64,000 bases of DNA from Lentisphaerae bacterium ADurb.Bin242. Its GTDB lineage: Bacteria > Verrucomicrobiota > Lentisphaeria > Victivallales > UBA1829. Positions 55,596 to 63,940 of the stretch are shown here, in pieces. A model generated the notes under the pieces. It was not told the origin of the DNA. It ran no database searches and worked only from the letters and a program-made list of their open reading frames with translations. Location: contig MWCA01000007.1 in NCBI GenBank assembly GCA_002069785.1, positions 35,519-99,518 of the forward strand. The letters run 5' to 3'. Every line of letters begins with the position of its first letter. The first letter of the stretch is position 1. The translations under genes were made by a program, and so were the position numbers.

Positions 55596-55609
55596 TTAGA
55601 CAGAGCTAA
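55596..55609. promoter_or_regulatory. Palindromic operator B2 (TTAG-N6-CTAA)
   Basis: Fourth copy of the palindrome, 109 bases from B1 centre to centre and just past terminator B. The outer bases are imperfect. Confidence 0.6.
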
Positions 55610-55766
55610 CTAACAGGCAATAAAAAACAGGACACCGATATTCATGAGATACAAAGGAGGATCGGATATGGACGCAATCCGAACATCATGACCGTTTTTT
55701 TCGTTTCAAAATCAGTCTTCACCCATAAACAGACATCATTCATAAAAATTGAGGAGGAAATACAAA

Positions 55767-56660
55767 ATGTTCCGTTTCAATAGTTCCAGTCCATCGGACA
55801 AGATACGCGCCGGAAGAAGGAAAGGAATGTTCTTCCACCCGGAAATCCGTAACCTGTTCACACTCATAGAACTCCTGGTCGTTGTGGCGATCATCGCCAT
55901 CTTGGCGGGAATACTCCTGCCCGCGTTGAACCATGCGCGGCAGAAAGCCAAAAGCACCTCATGCCTGAGCCGGATGAAACAGATCGGAACGGCAGACGCC
56001 CTGTATCAGAGCGACTACGGATATTTCTGCCCTTCATCGGCGGGAATGACGCCCGGCAGCGCCGCGGGCACGGGAGTCATGACTCCGAGCCCGATGCCTA
56101 TCTGGGCGGGAACACGTCTCAAAGTCGACGGTGTGCTTGTCAACGACTATACCTCGGAAGGGTATCTTACTCCCTACCTGAAAAAAGCCCGCTCCGGAAC
56201 GGCTGCCGTCTCGAAAGAAGCTTCCGAAAATGTATTTTTCTGTCCGGATCATGAATTCCTTTCTTTGATGGAAACCGCCGGAGCCACCGCGTCGGCCTCG
56301 CCCGGAAGCGGGATCGGAATCAATACGAGTATTCATGGCTGGTCTCTGGGGACTGCGCTTCCGCTGCGGAAACCGGGGAAAATCAAAGCTTCGTCCATCG
56401 TCAGTTTCGCCGACCAGATGGGCGGAATGAGCGGCGTGACCGCTACCAGCATGTGGGGATACTCCGTCAGTTTGACCTCGACAGCGTTCCGCCACAACGG
56501 ACGCGCCAACGTGTCCTGGGCCGACGGCCATGCCAGCCCCGAGGCGCCCGGATACATCGGTTCCGGAGACCTGAACATCCGCTACCGTGTCGGAGGGTTG
56601 GGAGCAGACAGCACGGACGACCGTCTTTACAATCCTGACTCGACCTACGGCCAGGAATGA
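55767..56660 (+). CDS. Type II secretion-type pseudopilin, H-X9-DG family (tandem unit B)
   Basis: This 297-aa protein starts at MFRFNSSS, preceded by GAGGAGGAAATACAAA. It has a 30-residue leader ending in Leu, then [19 protein letters not shown]. The C-terminal [19 protein letters not shown] is a full H-X9-DG motif. The leader resembles that of the unit A pseudopilin. The next gene (56676) follows by 15 bases. It is placed directly ahead of the ExbB/DUF2149/CobN-like genes, which suggests a role in the same envelope process. Confidence 0.88.
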   Translation: MFRFNSSSPSDKIRAGRRKGMFFHPEIRNLFTLIELLVVVAIIAILAGILLPALNHARQKAKSTSCLSRMKQIGTADALYQSDYGYFCPSSAGMTPGSAAGTGVMTPSPMPIWAGTRLKVDGVLVNDYTSEGYLTPYLKKARSGTAAVSKEASENVFFCPDHEFLSLMETAGATASASPGSGIGINTSIHGWSLGTALPLRKPGKIKASSIVSFADQMGGMSGVTATSMWGYSVSLTSTAFRHNGRANVSWADGHASPEAPGYIGSGDLNIRYRVGGLGADSTDDRLYNPDSTYGQE

Positions 56661-56675
56661 CAAGGAGGAAATACC

Positions 56676-57131
56676 ATGAAGTGGAAAAACGCAATGATTT
56701 TCGGTTTGTTCGCCATCGCCGGGCTGGGATATACCTACTGGCCCTCGCCCGATCCGATGAAAAAATACCAGATGGTCGCCGCGCCGGTGCCGGCGGACCG
56801 TCAGCAGGACTTGAACCGCCTGATGAAGGCCGTCATGGAATTCTGCCGGGACGGACAGTACCAGACGCTGGAGAAAGCATTCGGGATCTCTCCGCAGGAA
56901 CGGCTGATCTGCAAGGAAACGGAGGGAGCCGATCCGGTGGAAGCCAGTCTGGAGGTTTTGAGATCCCACGCCTCCGAACTGCGCTGGTCGGACTACGAAA
57001 TGAACTCCTATGAGAAGAATCCGAAACAGTTTGAAGTCAATGCAAAAACCCGGGACGGCAAAAAAACGCTCCGGTTCTCCTTCCGGGCGCAGGGGAAGGC
57101 CTATCGCCTTCTTTCCATCGCGGAAGTCTGA
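56676..57131 (+). CDS. Small membrane-anchored protein (unit B), unknown function
   Basis: This 151-aa protein has an AAGGAGGAAA ribosome site. The N-terminal anchor is MKWKNAMIFGLFAIAGLGY. The outer domain has a helix (LNRLMKAVMEFCRDGQYQTL) and a strand-rich end (KTLRFSFRAQGKAYRLLSIA). Its design parallels the 156-aa protein at 54837. No family is assigned. Confidence 0.72.
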   Translation: MKWKNAMIFGLFAIAGLGYTYWPSPDPMKKYQMVAAPVPADRQQDLNRLMKAVMEFCRDGQYQTLEKAFGISPQERLICKETEGADPVEASLEVLRSHASELRWSDYEMNSYEKNPKQFEVNAKTRDGKKTLRFSFRAQGKAYRLLSIAEV

Positions 57132-57146
57132 CACGGGAACCGCTGC

Positions 57147-57863
57147 ATGGAACTCTTCATCGGAACCGTTCTGATCTTCGCGGGGATCATGAGCTTCGCG
57201 AAGCTGGCGCTGCTGCCGAGAGGGTGGTCGATCGCCGCCGCGCTGTTGCTGATCCCGTTCGCGCTGTTGTTTCAGGAGCGCCTGGCGCAAAGCAGTCTTG
57301 CGAACCTGACCCGCGTCCTGACCGGCGCGGACGCTCTGCGGGAGTGGTGCGTCCTGGTGGTCGTGCAGGAGCTGCTGGTCTGTATCGCGGGAGCCAATCT
57401 TCTCTCCTCCACGGAGGAAGGGCGGGCCCCGCCGAAATGGAGTTTTTTCGCCCTGCTGCCTTCGATGCTTCTGCCGGCGGGAGTTCTCTATCTGAAGCTG
57501 CTCCTGTTCAACTGTCTGCTGGACTGGGACTTCACCGTCATCTCCATCGTTCTGGCGGTCATTCTTCCGCTTGCCGGGTGGGGAATCGCCGAGGGAACAC
57601 GCATGCTTTTCCCCGACCGGGAGGCCCTGACGGAAAAACTCCTTCAGGGGGAACTTCTTTTCATCCTGCTGGGAACCTTCCTGCCGGCGGTCGCGGCCCC
57701 CGAGTTCCAACCCGTCGGGGACGCCTCGTTCGACTGGCTGAACGGAGGATTGGTTCTGCTGGCTCTGGCGGCGCCCGCGGGGACCGTCGCCCTGTTTTAC
57801 ACCCTTTACCGAAAATACAAATACAGGAGATTTTTTCATGACGCTCATCACACAAACTCTTAA
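57147..57863 (+). CDS. Polytopic membrane protein of the chelatase operon (DUF2162-like?)
   Basis: This 238-aa protein has about six or seven hydrophobic segments (MELFIGTVLIFAGIMSFAKL at the start; LLLFNCLLDWDFTVISIVLA; LLALAAPAGTVALFYTLYRK at the end). Its size, topology and place next to an ExbB/TolQ-like gene, a DUF2149 gene and a CobN-like gene match the integral-membrane partner found with that set in anaerobes (DUF2162-type or HmuT-like). The family assignment is by context, not by motif. It overlaps the next gene by 26 bases. Confidence 0.65.
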   Translation: MELFIGTVLIFAGIMSFAKLALLPRGWSIAAALLLIPFALLFQERLAQSSLANLTRVLTGADALREWCVLVVVQELLVCIAGANLLSSTEEGRAPPKWSFFALLPSMLLPAGVLYLKLLLFNCLLDWDFTVISIVLAVILPLAGWGIAEGTRMLFPDREALTEKLLQGELLFILLGTFLPAVAAPEFQPVGDASFDWLNGGLVLLALAAPAGTVALFYTLYRKYKYRRFFHDAHHTNS

Positions 57864-58431
57864 CTGGATCTCGAACGGACTTCTTCTGCCGGTCATCGTT
57901 CTGCTGCTGGCGGGACTGGCCGCTTCGCTGATCACGCTGGGAGGCTTCGCGTCGTATGTGCTCTCCGCATTCCGCGAAAGAGCCCGGGCGCGCGAACTGA
58001 TGAAACAGTTCCGCAAAGGGGATTTCTCCGGAAGCGGAGAACCCGGACTGCTGGCCATGCATGTCCGGCAGATGGAACAGACCGGCTGGAACCGGCTGGA
58101 CTGCGAAAAGTTCATCAGCGACCTGCGGGCGGAATACGACCGCGAGCTGGAACATCTGAGCTTCATGATCAAAGCCGCCCCCATGCTCGGCCTGATGGGC
58201 ACGCTGATCCCGATGGGGCCGGCGCTGGCGGGTCTTTCTTCGGGCGACATCGCGACCATGGCCTACAACATTCAGATCGCATTTGCCACCACGGTGGTGG
58301 GCTGCTTCATCGCCGGCGTCAACCTGCTGGTCTATTCGGTGAAAAGACATGGGTTCGCCGATGAAGTCTCCAACCTCATTTATCTGCTGGAATGCAGGAA
58401 CGGGGAGGCGCCGGATGCAAAAGTTCACTGA
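57838..58431 (+). CDS. MotA/TolQ/ExbB-family proton channel protein
   Basis: This 197-aa protein has one N-terminal TM (LLLPVIVLLLAGLAASLITL), a cytoplasmic loop, and the paired TMs of the TolQ/ExbB core: MIKAAPMLGLMGTLIPMGPA then IQIAFATTVVGCFIAGVNLL. The GLMGTLIPMG and ATTVVG segments are family signatures. It should use proton flow to drive an outer-envelope step. Here it is linked with DUF2149 and CobN-like genes instead of ExbD/TonB. Confidence 0.88.
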   Translation: MTLITQTLNWISNGLLLPVIVLLLAGLAASLITLGGFASYVLSAFRERARARELMKQFRKGDFSGSGEPGLLAMHVRQMEQTGWNRLDCEKFISDLRAEYDRELEHLSFMIKAAPMLGLMGTLIPMGPALAGLSSGDIATMAYNIQIAFATTVVGCFIAGVNLLVYSVKRHGFADEVSNLIYLLECRNGEAPDAKVH

Positions 58432-58756
58432 CCGCTTCCGCCCGTCCGGAGAATGCAGCGGACCCGATCCGCGGGAATGTCTCCTCAATCTCTTCGACGT
58501 GGCGATGGTGTTCGCGGTGGCGATGATGTTCGCTTTCGCCCTCCAGAGCCACATGACCGAATTCCTGACTTCCAAGGAAGCGACCGTCATCAAGAACGCC
58601 GGACGCCCCGATATGGAGATCATCGTAAAAAAAGGAAACAAAGTCACCCGTTACAAGTCGGAAAAAACCACCGGTTCGGGCCGGGGAAAACGGGTCGGCA
58701 TCGCCTACCGGCTGGAATCCGGCGAGGTGATTTACGTCCCTGAGGAGGAAAAATAA
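58415..58756 (+). CDS. DUF2149 protein (ExbD-like partner of the proton channel)
   Basis: This 113-aa protein starts at MQKFTDRF, 17 bases inside the end of the channel gene. One TM segment (LFDVAMVFAVAMMFAFALQS), with the Asp typical of ExbD/MotB-like proton-coupling helices, is followed by a periplasmic domain with RVGIAYRLESGEVIYVP. DUF2149 proteins recur with ExbB-like channels and CobN-like chelatases. The role as force transducer is inferred. Confidence 0.82.
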   Translation: MQKFTDRFRPSGECSGPDPRECLLNLFDVAMVFAVAMMFAFALQSHMTEFLTSKEATVIKNAGRPDMEIIVKKGNKVTRYKSEKTTGSGRGKRVGIAYRLESGEVIYVPEEEK

Positions 58757-61700
58757 ATGCTTTTCAGCCGTTTCGGAAAACATAAAAAGACCGCTCTCAT
58801 CGCCGGACTCGCATTCCTGCTGCTGCTTTCCGGCATATTCCTCTATGAAAAGCGGTTCGCACCCACTAAAATCGCATTCGTCAATTATCCGGAATACGTC
58901 ATCGCGCCGCTTCTGGACCAGGAACTCCCCTCCTCCGTCGAGGCCGTCCCGTTCCCGTGGAATGAAAAAAGCGGAAAAGAACTGAAGCATTACGACATGA
59001 TCCTCTTCTTCGGGATGGGACTGAACTTCACCGACCGCCAGCAGGAAATTCTCCGGAATCTGAAAAAGCCGGTCTTCGTCACCTCCTCCACCCGGAGGGA
59101 AACCGCGCTGAACACGCTTCCGGAATCCAGCGCCGCGGAATTGCGCTCATATCTGAACCATCTGAACCGGAAGAATTTCCTCCGGATGCTGAACTTCATC
59201 CGGGTAAAAATCGACGGCAAGACATTCGGGACGCTTCCTTTGGAACCGGCCTCCGAAACAATCCATTCCGGCTTTTTCCATGCTTCGGAGGAGACGGTAT
59301 TCCGCACCTCCGCGGAATACTGGGCATGGTACAAGAAGACAGGCCGCTACCGGAAGGACGCCCCGACCGTCTGCGTACTGTCCGGAAACGGCGGAGGAGA
59401 GACGGACACCCTCATCCTGGCGCTGGAATCCAAGCGTCTGAATGTGGCGGGCGTGGCCGGAATGGGACGTTATCTTCCATTACTGAAGGAACTCAAGCCG
59501 GACCTGGTCATTTCCATGCCCCATGGACGGCTCTCCATCGACGACCCGGACGGCGCCATCGCCTTTTTGAACGAACGCAACATCCCTCTTCTCTGCCCGA
59601 TCAAGGTCAACCAGCCGTATGAGGAATTTCTCCGCGACCAGCGCGGCATGACCGGCGGCATGCTGAGCCAGAGCGTCATCATGCCGGAACTCGACGGGGC
59701 GGCCATGCCGTTTGTCCTCTCCGCCCTCTTCCGCAATAAGCGCGGACTTCAGGAATACCGCATGATCCCGGACCGCGTGGAAACCTTCTGCGAACGGGTC
59801 CGCAAAACTCTTGACCTGAAGCGTAAATCGAATTCCGAAAAGAAACTGGCGATCATTTACTACAAGGGCCCCGGTAAAAACGCCCTGATCGCAAGCGGGC
59901 TGGAAGTCGGCCCCTCGCTGCTCAACACGCTCCGGCATCTGCAAAGCGCCGGATACAACACCGGCCCCCTTCCCGCCGCGCCGGAGGAACTGACCGCCCG
60001 GATTCAGAAGGAAGCGCCGGTCTTCGGGAGCTACGCGGCCGGCGCGCGCGAAGAGTTTCTGGAGCAGGCAAACACGGTGAACATTCCCCGGGAGGAATTC
60101 CTGCGCTGGCTCCGCAAAGCCGTGCCGAAGGACCTCGCGGAGGATGTCCTCCGCACGCACGGCGAACCGCCCGCGATGATCCGGCTGGGAGTGCTCCGGT
60201 TCGGAAATGTTCTGCTGATGCCGCAGGGCGCGCCCGGAAGCGGCTCCGATGAAAACCAGCTGGTTCACGGCGTCAAACAGATTCCCCCTTATGCCTATCT
60301 GGCGACATATTTCTATTGCCGCTTCGGATTCCAGGCGGATGCTCTGATGCACTTCGGCACGCACGGAAGCATGGAATTCACTCCGTGGAAACAGGTCGCT
60401 CTCTCCTCCTATGACTGGCCCGACGCCCTGATCGGCGAAATGCCCCATTTCTACCTCTATGTCATCAACAACATCGGGGAGGCTCTGATCGCCAGGCGCC
60501 GCAGCTACGCCACCATTCTCAGCCACCTCACCGCACCGTTCATGAACGCCGAGTCGCAGGGGCCCCTCGCTCAGTTGAAGGAAAAAATGGATCACTATGA
60601 AGATGCCGACAGCGCGCTGCTCAAAAATGAATATGCGAAGTCTATTATTCTGGCGGCAAAAGAACTTCACATCGACAGGGATCTGAAGCTGTCCGACAAC
60701 TTCGCAAAAGGAACTCTCTCGGAAGAAGATTTCCACCGGATTCATGAACACATCCATGAGATCGAGGACAGCAAGGTGCATCGCGGCCTCTATGTAATCG
60801 GACGCCCGTACAATTCTTCCGAAGCGGAGGAAACGGCGCTCCTGATGACCGTCGACGCCGTGGCTTCCGAACTGTTCGATCAGGATGTGAAAGAAGGCAA
60901 AGTCGCGCCCGAAAAGAAAGACGATTCCGTCTTCTTCAAGCGGGTCTACCTTCCCATGGCCAGGGAACGCATCCGCTCCGCCTTCCTTCATCCGGCGCCG
61001 AAACCTGAAGCCACCGTTCCGGTACGAAAAATAGAAGCAACGGACGCTCAGATGAACGCCATGCTCCAGTCCGGAAAATTTCCGGACGGACGGGACATTC
61101 CTCCCACCATGCGCGACGCCATGCGGCAGATGAGGCGGCGTCCGGTTCGAAAGGAAGAACAAAAACCCGCGCTCCCGCCGGAATACGGCGCGGTCCGCGC
61201 CCGGGAGGAGCTGCTTCGTTCCACACAGGCGGAACTGGACGCCATGCTCAACGCCTTTGCGGGAGGATACACGCTGCCGTCGTCGGGCGGCGATCCGGTT
61301 GGAAATCCGGACGTTGTGCCGACCGGTCGCAATCTGTATGGAATCGACCCGGACCGCACGCCCACGCGGGAAAGTTACAACGCCGGGAAAAAACTGGGCG
61401 AGGCCCTCATCGCGGAAAAGCTGAAACAGACCGGAAAATATCCGAAAAAAGTGGCCTTCTCCCTCTGGGGCGGCGAATTCATCCGGACACAGGGAACCAA
61501 CCTTGGTGAAATTTTCTTTCTGCTCGGTGTGGAACCGGTCTGGGATTCCCGTGGACGGGTCGTCGATGTAAGGCTGATCCCCGAGGAAAAACTCAAGCGC
61601 CCGAGAATCGATGTCGTTGTGCAGACCTCCGGACAGTTCCGTGGAGCGGCCACCAGCCGGATGCGGCTGATCGACAAGGCCGTGCGTCTCGCGGCAGAAG

Positions 61701-62425
61701 CCCCCGCCGGGGAATTCGGCAACTACGTCCGGGAAGGCAGCCTGACCGTGGCAAAAACGCTGATCGCGGGCGGAATGTCCGCGGAGGATGCGAAGACCTT
61801 CGCAAACGCGCGCCTCTTTGGCGGGGTCAACGGCAACTTCGGCACCGACATCACCGGGATCATTCAATCCGGAGACCGCTGGGAGGATCCCGCCGTCATC
61901 GGAGAACTCTATATCCGCAATATGAGCGCGCTTTATACCGATTCCCACTGGGGCGAATCGGTCAACGGCGTCTTCCGGGCCGCGCTCTCCGACACGGACA
62001 CCGTGGTGCAGTCCCGCTCCTCCAACTCCTGGGGGCCGCTTTCGCTGGACCATGTTTATGAGTTCACCGGAGGCATCAGCCTTGCGGCCCGTCAGGTCAC
62101 CGGGAAAAATCCGTCGGCTTACTTCAATGATCTGCGCACGCCCGGACGTGTCCGCATTCAGGAGGCCGGCGAAGCCGCCATGGTGGAGGCCCGGAGCACA
62201 CTCCTCAATCCGAAATATCTCAAGGAGATGCTCAAGGAAGGACCCTCCGCGGCCGGCGCGTTTGCGGAAGCGTTCCGGAACACGTTAGGGTGGGAAGTCA
62301 CCCGCCCCGGAATGATCGACAACCATCTCTGGGAAGACTACAAAAAAGTTTTCGTCGACGATTCCCTGAAACTCGGAATGACGAATTTCTTTCAGGAGAA
62401 AAATCCCATGCCCTCCAGGAGATGA
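58757..62425 (+). CDS. CobN/HmuS-like membrane-anchored metal-tetrapyrrole chelatase, main part
   Basis: This 1222-aa frame starts one base after the DUF2149 stop with a GAGGAGG ribosome site. It has an N-terminal TM anchor (TALIAGLAFLLLLSGIFLY, residues about 12-30), then CobN domains. HFGTHGSMEFTPWKQVALSS (about 532-551) holds the conserved His region, followed by ALIARRRSYATILSHLTAP. LFGGVNGNFGTDITGIIQSG and SRSSNSWGPLSLDHVYEFTG mark the C-terminal catalytic part. The anchor is not found in the cytosolic cobaltochelatase CobN. It is found in HmuS-type proteins tied to haem use. The frame ends MPSRR-stop where homologues continue; the missing end is encoded in the next frame (62422-62820). 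Confidence 0.85.
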   Translation: MLFSRFGKHKKTALIAGLAFLLLLSGIFLYEKRFAPTKIAFVNYPEYVIAPLLDQELPSSVEAVPFPWNEKSGKELKHYDMILFFGMGLNFTDRQQEILRNLKKPVFVTSSTRRETALNTLPESSAAELRSYLNHLNRKNFLRMLNFIRVKIDGKTFGTLPLEPASETIHSGFFHASEETVFRTSAEYWAWYKKTGRYRKDAPTVCVLSGNGGGETDTLILALESKRLNVAGVAGMGRYLPLLKELKPDLVISMPHGRLSIDDPDGAIAFLNERNIPLLCPIKVNQPYEEFLRDQRGMTGGMLSQSVIMPELDGAAMPFVLSALFRNKRGLQEYRMIPDRVETFCERVRKTLDLKRKSNSEKKLAIIYYKGPGKNALIASGLEVGPSLLNTLRHLQSAGYNTGPLPAAPEELTARIQKEAPVFGSYAAGAREEFLEQANTVNIPREEFLRWLRKAVPKDLAEDVLRTHGEPPAMIRLGVLRFGNVLLMPQGAPGSGSDENQLVHGVKQIPPYAYLATYFYCRFGFQADALMHFGTHGSMEFTPWKQVALSSYDWPDALIGEMPHFYLYVINNIGEALIARRRSYATILSHLTAPFMNAESQGPLAQLKEKMDHYEDADSALLKNEYAKSIILAAKELHIDRDLKLSDNFAKGTLSEEDFHRIHEHIHEIEDSKVHRGLYVIGRPYNSSEAEETALLMTVDAVASELFDQDVKEGKVAPEKKDDSVFFKRVYLPMARERIRSAFLHPAPKPEATVPVRKIEATDAQMNAMLQSGKFPDGRDIPPTMRDAMRQMRRRPVRKEEQKPALPPEYGAVRAREELLRSTQAELDAMLNAFAGGYTLPSSGGDPVGNPDVVPTGRNLYGIDPDRTPTRESYNAGKKLGEALIAEKLKQTGKYPKKVAFSLWGGEFIRTQGTNLGEIFFLLGVEPVWDSRGRVVDVRLIPEEKLKRPRIDVVVQTSGQFRGAATSRMRLIDKAVRLAAEAPAGEFGNYVREGSLTVAKTLIAGGMSAEDAKTFANARLFGGVNGNFGTDITGIIQSGDRWEDPAVIGELYIRNMSALYTDSHWGESVNGVFRAALSDTDTVVQSRSSNSWGPLSLDHVYEFTGGISLAARQVTGKNPSAYFNDLRTPGRVRIQEAGEAAMVEARSTLLNPKYLKEMLKEGPSAAGAFAEAFRNTLGWEVTRPGMIDNHLWEDYKKVFVDDSLKLGMTNFFQEKNPMPSRR

Positions 62426-62820
62426 CCGGCGTCATGCTCGAATCCATCCGCAAAGGATATTGGAAAGCGTCTCCGGAAACGACCCGGCAGCTGGCGCTGC
62501 GCCATACGGAATTGATCCGGGGTTTCGGCGCGGGGTGCGGCGGCTACACCTGTAACAACGCCAAGCTCCGCGAAATGATCGGAAACCAGCTTGGAAATTC
62601 CGCAGTCCGGCAGGAATACCGGCAGGCAATCGAAAAAGTTCGTCGGCCGAGCGCACAAAATAAAGAAGTCAGCGGGCAAACCCTGAAGGAAAAGAAAATC
62701 ACGCTGCAGAAGGACAGCGAAAAGAAAAATCCGGCCAAGGCATTGGGCTGGATCGGACTTCTGGTGCTTCTCGGAATTGCGGCGATCCTGATCGGAAGCC
62801 GCCGTTCGTCGCGAAAATAA
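62422..62820 (+). CDS. CobN/HmuS-like chelatase, C-terminal part in the -1 frame
   Basis: This 132-aa frame opens with ATGA overlapping the stop of the main part; a second in-frame ATG at 62434 has AGGAG at twelve bases. It carries the expected family C-terminus (MTGVMLESIRKGYWKA, ALRHTELIRGFGAGCGGYTC, NNAKLREMIGNQL), a Lys-rich linker and a final TM (ALGWIGLLVLLGIAAILIGS). Reading -1 after the Pro codon CCC at 62405-62407 joins the two parts seamlessly (NP-HALQEMTG) into about 1354 residues. Programmed frameshift, coupled split gene, recent mutation and a sequencing error in the C run are all possible. Confidence 0.75.
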   Translation: MTGVMLESIRKGYWKASPETTRQLALRHTELIRGFGAGCGGYTCNNAKLREMIGNQLGNSAVRQEYRQAIEKVRRPSAQNKEVSGQTLKEKKITLQKDSEKKNPAKALGWIGLLVLLGIAAILIGSRRSSRK

Positions 62821-63133
62821 AAAAAAGACGGGAAACGCATGCATCCGGAATGAACCTGCCGCCTTCATGACGGACGCCGGGCATTTCCTTATTTTTCGGT
62901 CTCCGTCATTTCTTACCTTGAACTACCCATGATACACCGGGATAAGGTCGGAAAGGCGGAGGCCGTTTTTTGTTTTCATGTTCACCAATATAGCGTTGCA
63001 GTTTGCCACAAACTGGAAGTAATTTTTGAATCTTGCAAAAAAATCTTTCATTTCCCGGGGAAGGCGATTGCTACTTTTTACAATAAAGGTTATATTTAAT
63101 AAACTTTTATATAAACAACGAAGGAGATTTTTT
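62821..63133. other. Intergenic region (313 bp) before the GDPD gene
   Basis: It holds the GDPD promoter at its right end. Around 62953-62983 a GC-rich short hairpin before TTTTTTG may terminate the chelatase operon, but pairing is weak. No gene or structured RNA was recognised. Confidence 0.45.
63068..63096 (+). promoter_or_regulatory. Probable sigma-70 promoter of the GDPD gene
   Basis: TTGCTA (63068-63073), a 17-base spacer and TATATT (63091-63096) in an AT-rich stretch 37 bases before the ATG at 63134. Confidence 0.55.
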
Positions 63134-63880
63134 ATGCGATTCCTCCATAATGGTGTAACCGGACACCGCGGCAATCCCGAAGAGGTTCCGGAAAATACGC
63201 TGCCCGGTTTTGAGAATGCGATTGCACTCGGGGTTGATTTTCTCGAAACGGATGTGCGTGAAAGCGCGGACCATGTACTTTTTCTCTGTCACGATGCAAC
63301 GACCGGACGCACTTGCGGAACAGATCTGGTGATTGCCGAAACGGAGGCGGCGGAACTGCGGAAACTCAACGCCGCCTGTGGATTTGCCCAGGGAGTTTCC
63401 ATGCCGATTCCGACGCTGGATGAATTGCTGGCACTTGTGGCGTCGCATTCCCGCATCCGGCTTTCTCTCCAGCCGAAATGCCCGGCTGTCGGAGCAATCT
63501 GCGAAGCGGTGAAGAAAGTGAATCTTACGAATCGCATCGCCTTCAATGATGGAAACTTTGACTGGATCGCCGAGGCAAAGGAACGGATTCCGGAAGCGGT
63601 GATTTTCTATGATACCTATGGCATCGAACAACTCGAACATGGGATCGGCCGGGCGAAAGCGGCCGGATTTCACGGGATTGTCGCCCACAAGGGCAGCCTG
63701 ACCCGCGAACGGGTCGATGCCGTCATCGCGGAAGGACTGGAACCCGGTGTGTGGGTGGTGAATGACGAGGCGGAAATGCGCCGGTTTTTCGAGATGGGCG
63801 TTTTTCGCGTTTATACGGACCGGCCGGCGCTCGCGTTGGCATTGAAGAAAGAATGGAAATGTGCGGAATCCCCTGAATGA
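63134..63880 (+). CDS. Glycerophosphodiester phosphodiesterase (GDPD family)
   Basis: This 248-aa protein starts at the ATG six bases after AAGGAGA. It has no signal peptide. It shows the GDPD barrel signature: GHRGNPEEVPENTLPGFENA (residues 10-29; catalytic HRG and ENT), LETDVRESADHVLFLCHD (metal ligands ETD and HD) and the C-terminal VWVVNDEAEMRRFFEMGVF with TDRP. It hydrolyses glycerophosphodiesters to sn-glycerol 3-phosphate and an alcohol. It is monocistronic with its own promoter and convergent with the rRNA locus. Confidence 0.92.
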   Translation: MRFLHNGVTGHRGNPEEVPENTLPGFENAIALGVDFLETDVRESADHVLFLCHDATTGRTCGTDLVIAETEAAELRKLNAACGFAQGVSMPIPTLDELLALVASHSRIRLSLQPKCPAVGAICEAVKKVNLTNRIAFNDGNFDWIAEAKERIPEAVIFYDTYGIEQLEHGIGRAKAAGFHGIVAHKGSLTRERVDAVIAEGLEPGVWVVNDEAEMRRFFEMGVFRVYTDRPALALALKKEWKCAESPE

Positions 63881-63940
63881 TGGAAATGTTTCCGTCCTTT
63901 CCGTCCTGTTGAAAAAGGATTTATCGGTACAAAAAAACTC

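Larger units (their letters stand above)
55308..55766. other. Regulatory region B (459 bp), diverged duplicate of the unit A leader
   Basis: From about 55418 it parallels 53594-53935: CATCGGGAAAACAGG, CGGATTTCATCGACCTC, promoter B, terminator B and both palindromes. It also has AAAGGAGG followed by an eight-codon frame (55668-55691, MDAIRTS) before the true SD. No larger gene is present. Confidence 0.72.

Noticed and set aside
56034..58259. 741-codon open frame on the minus strand
   Set aside because: It spans several plus-strand genes with clear ribosome sites and family motifs, and is low-complexity.
59480..62053. 857-codon open frame on the minus strand
   Set aside because: It is antisense to the CobN-like gene. 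CobN motifs on the plus strand decide the coding strand.
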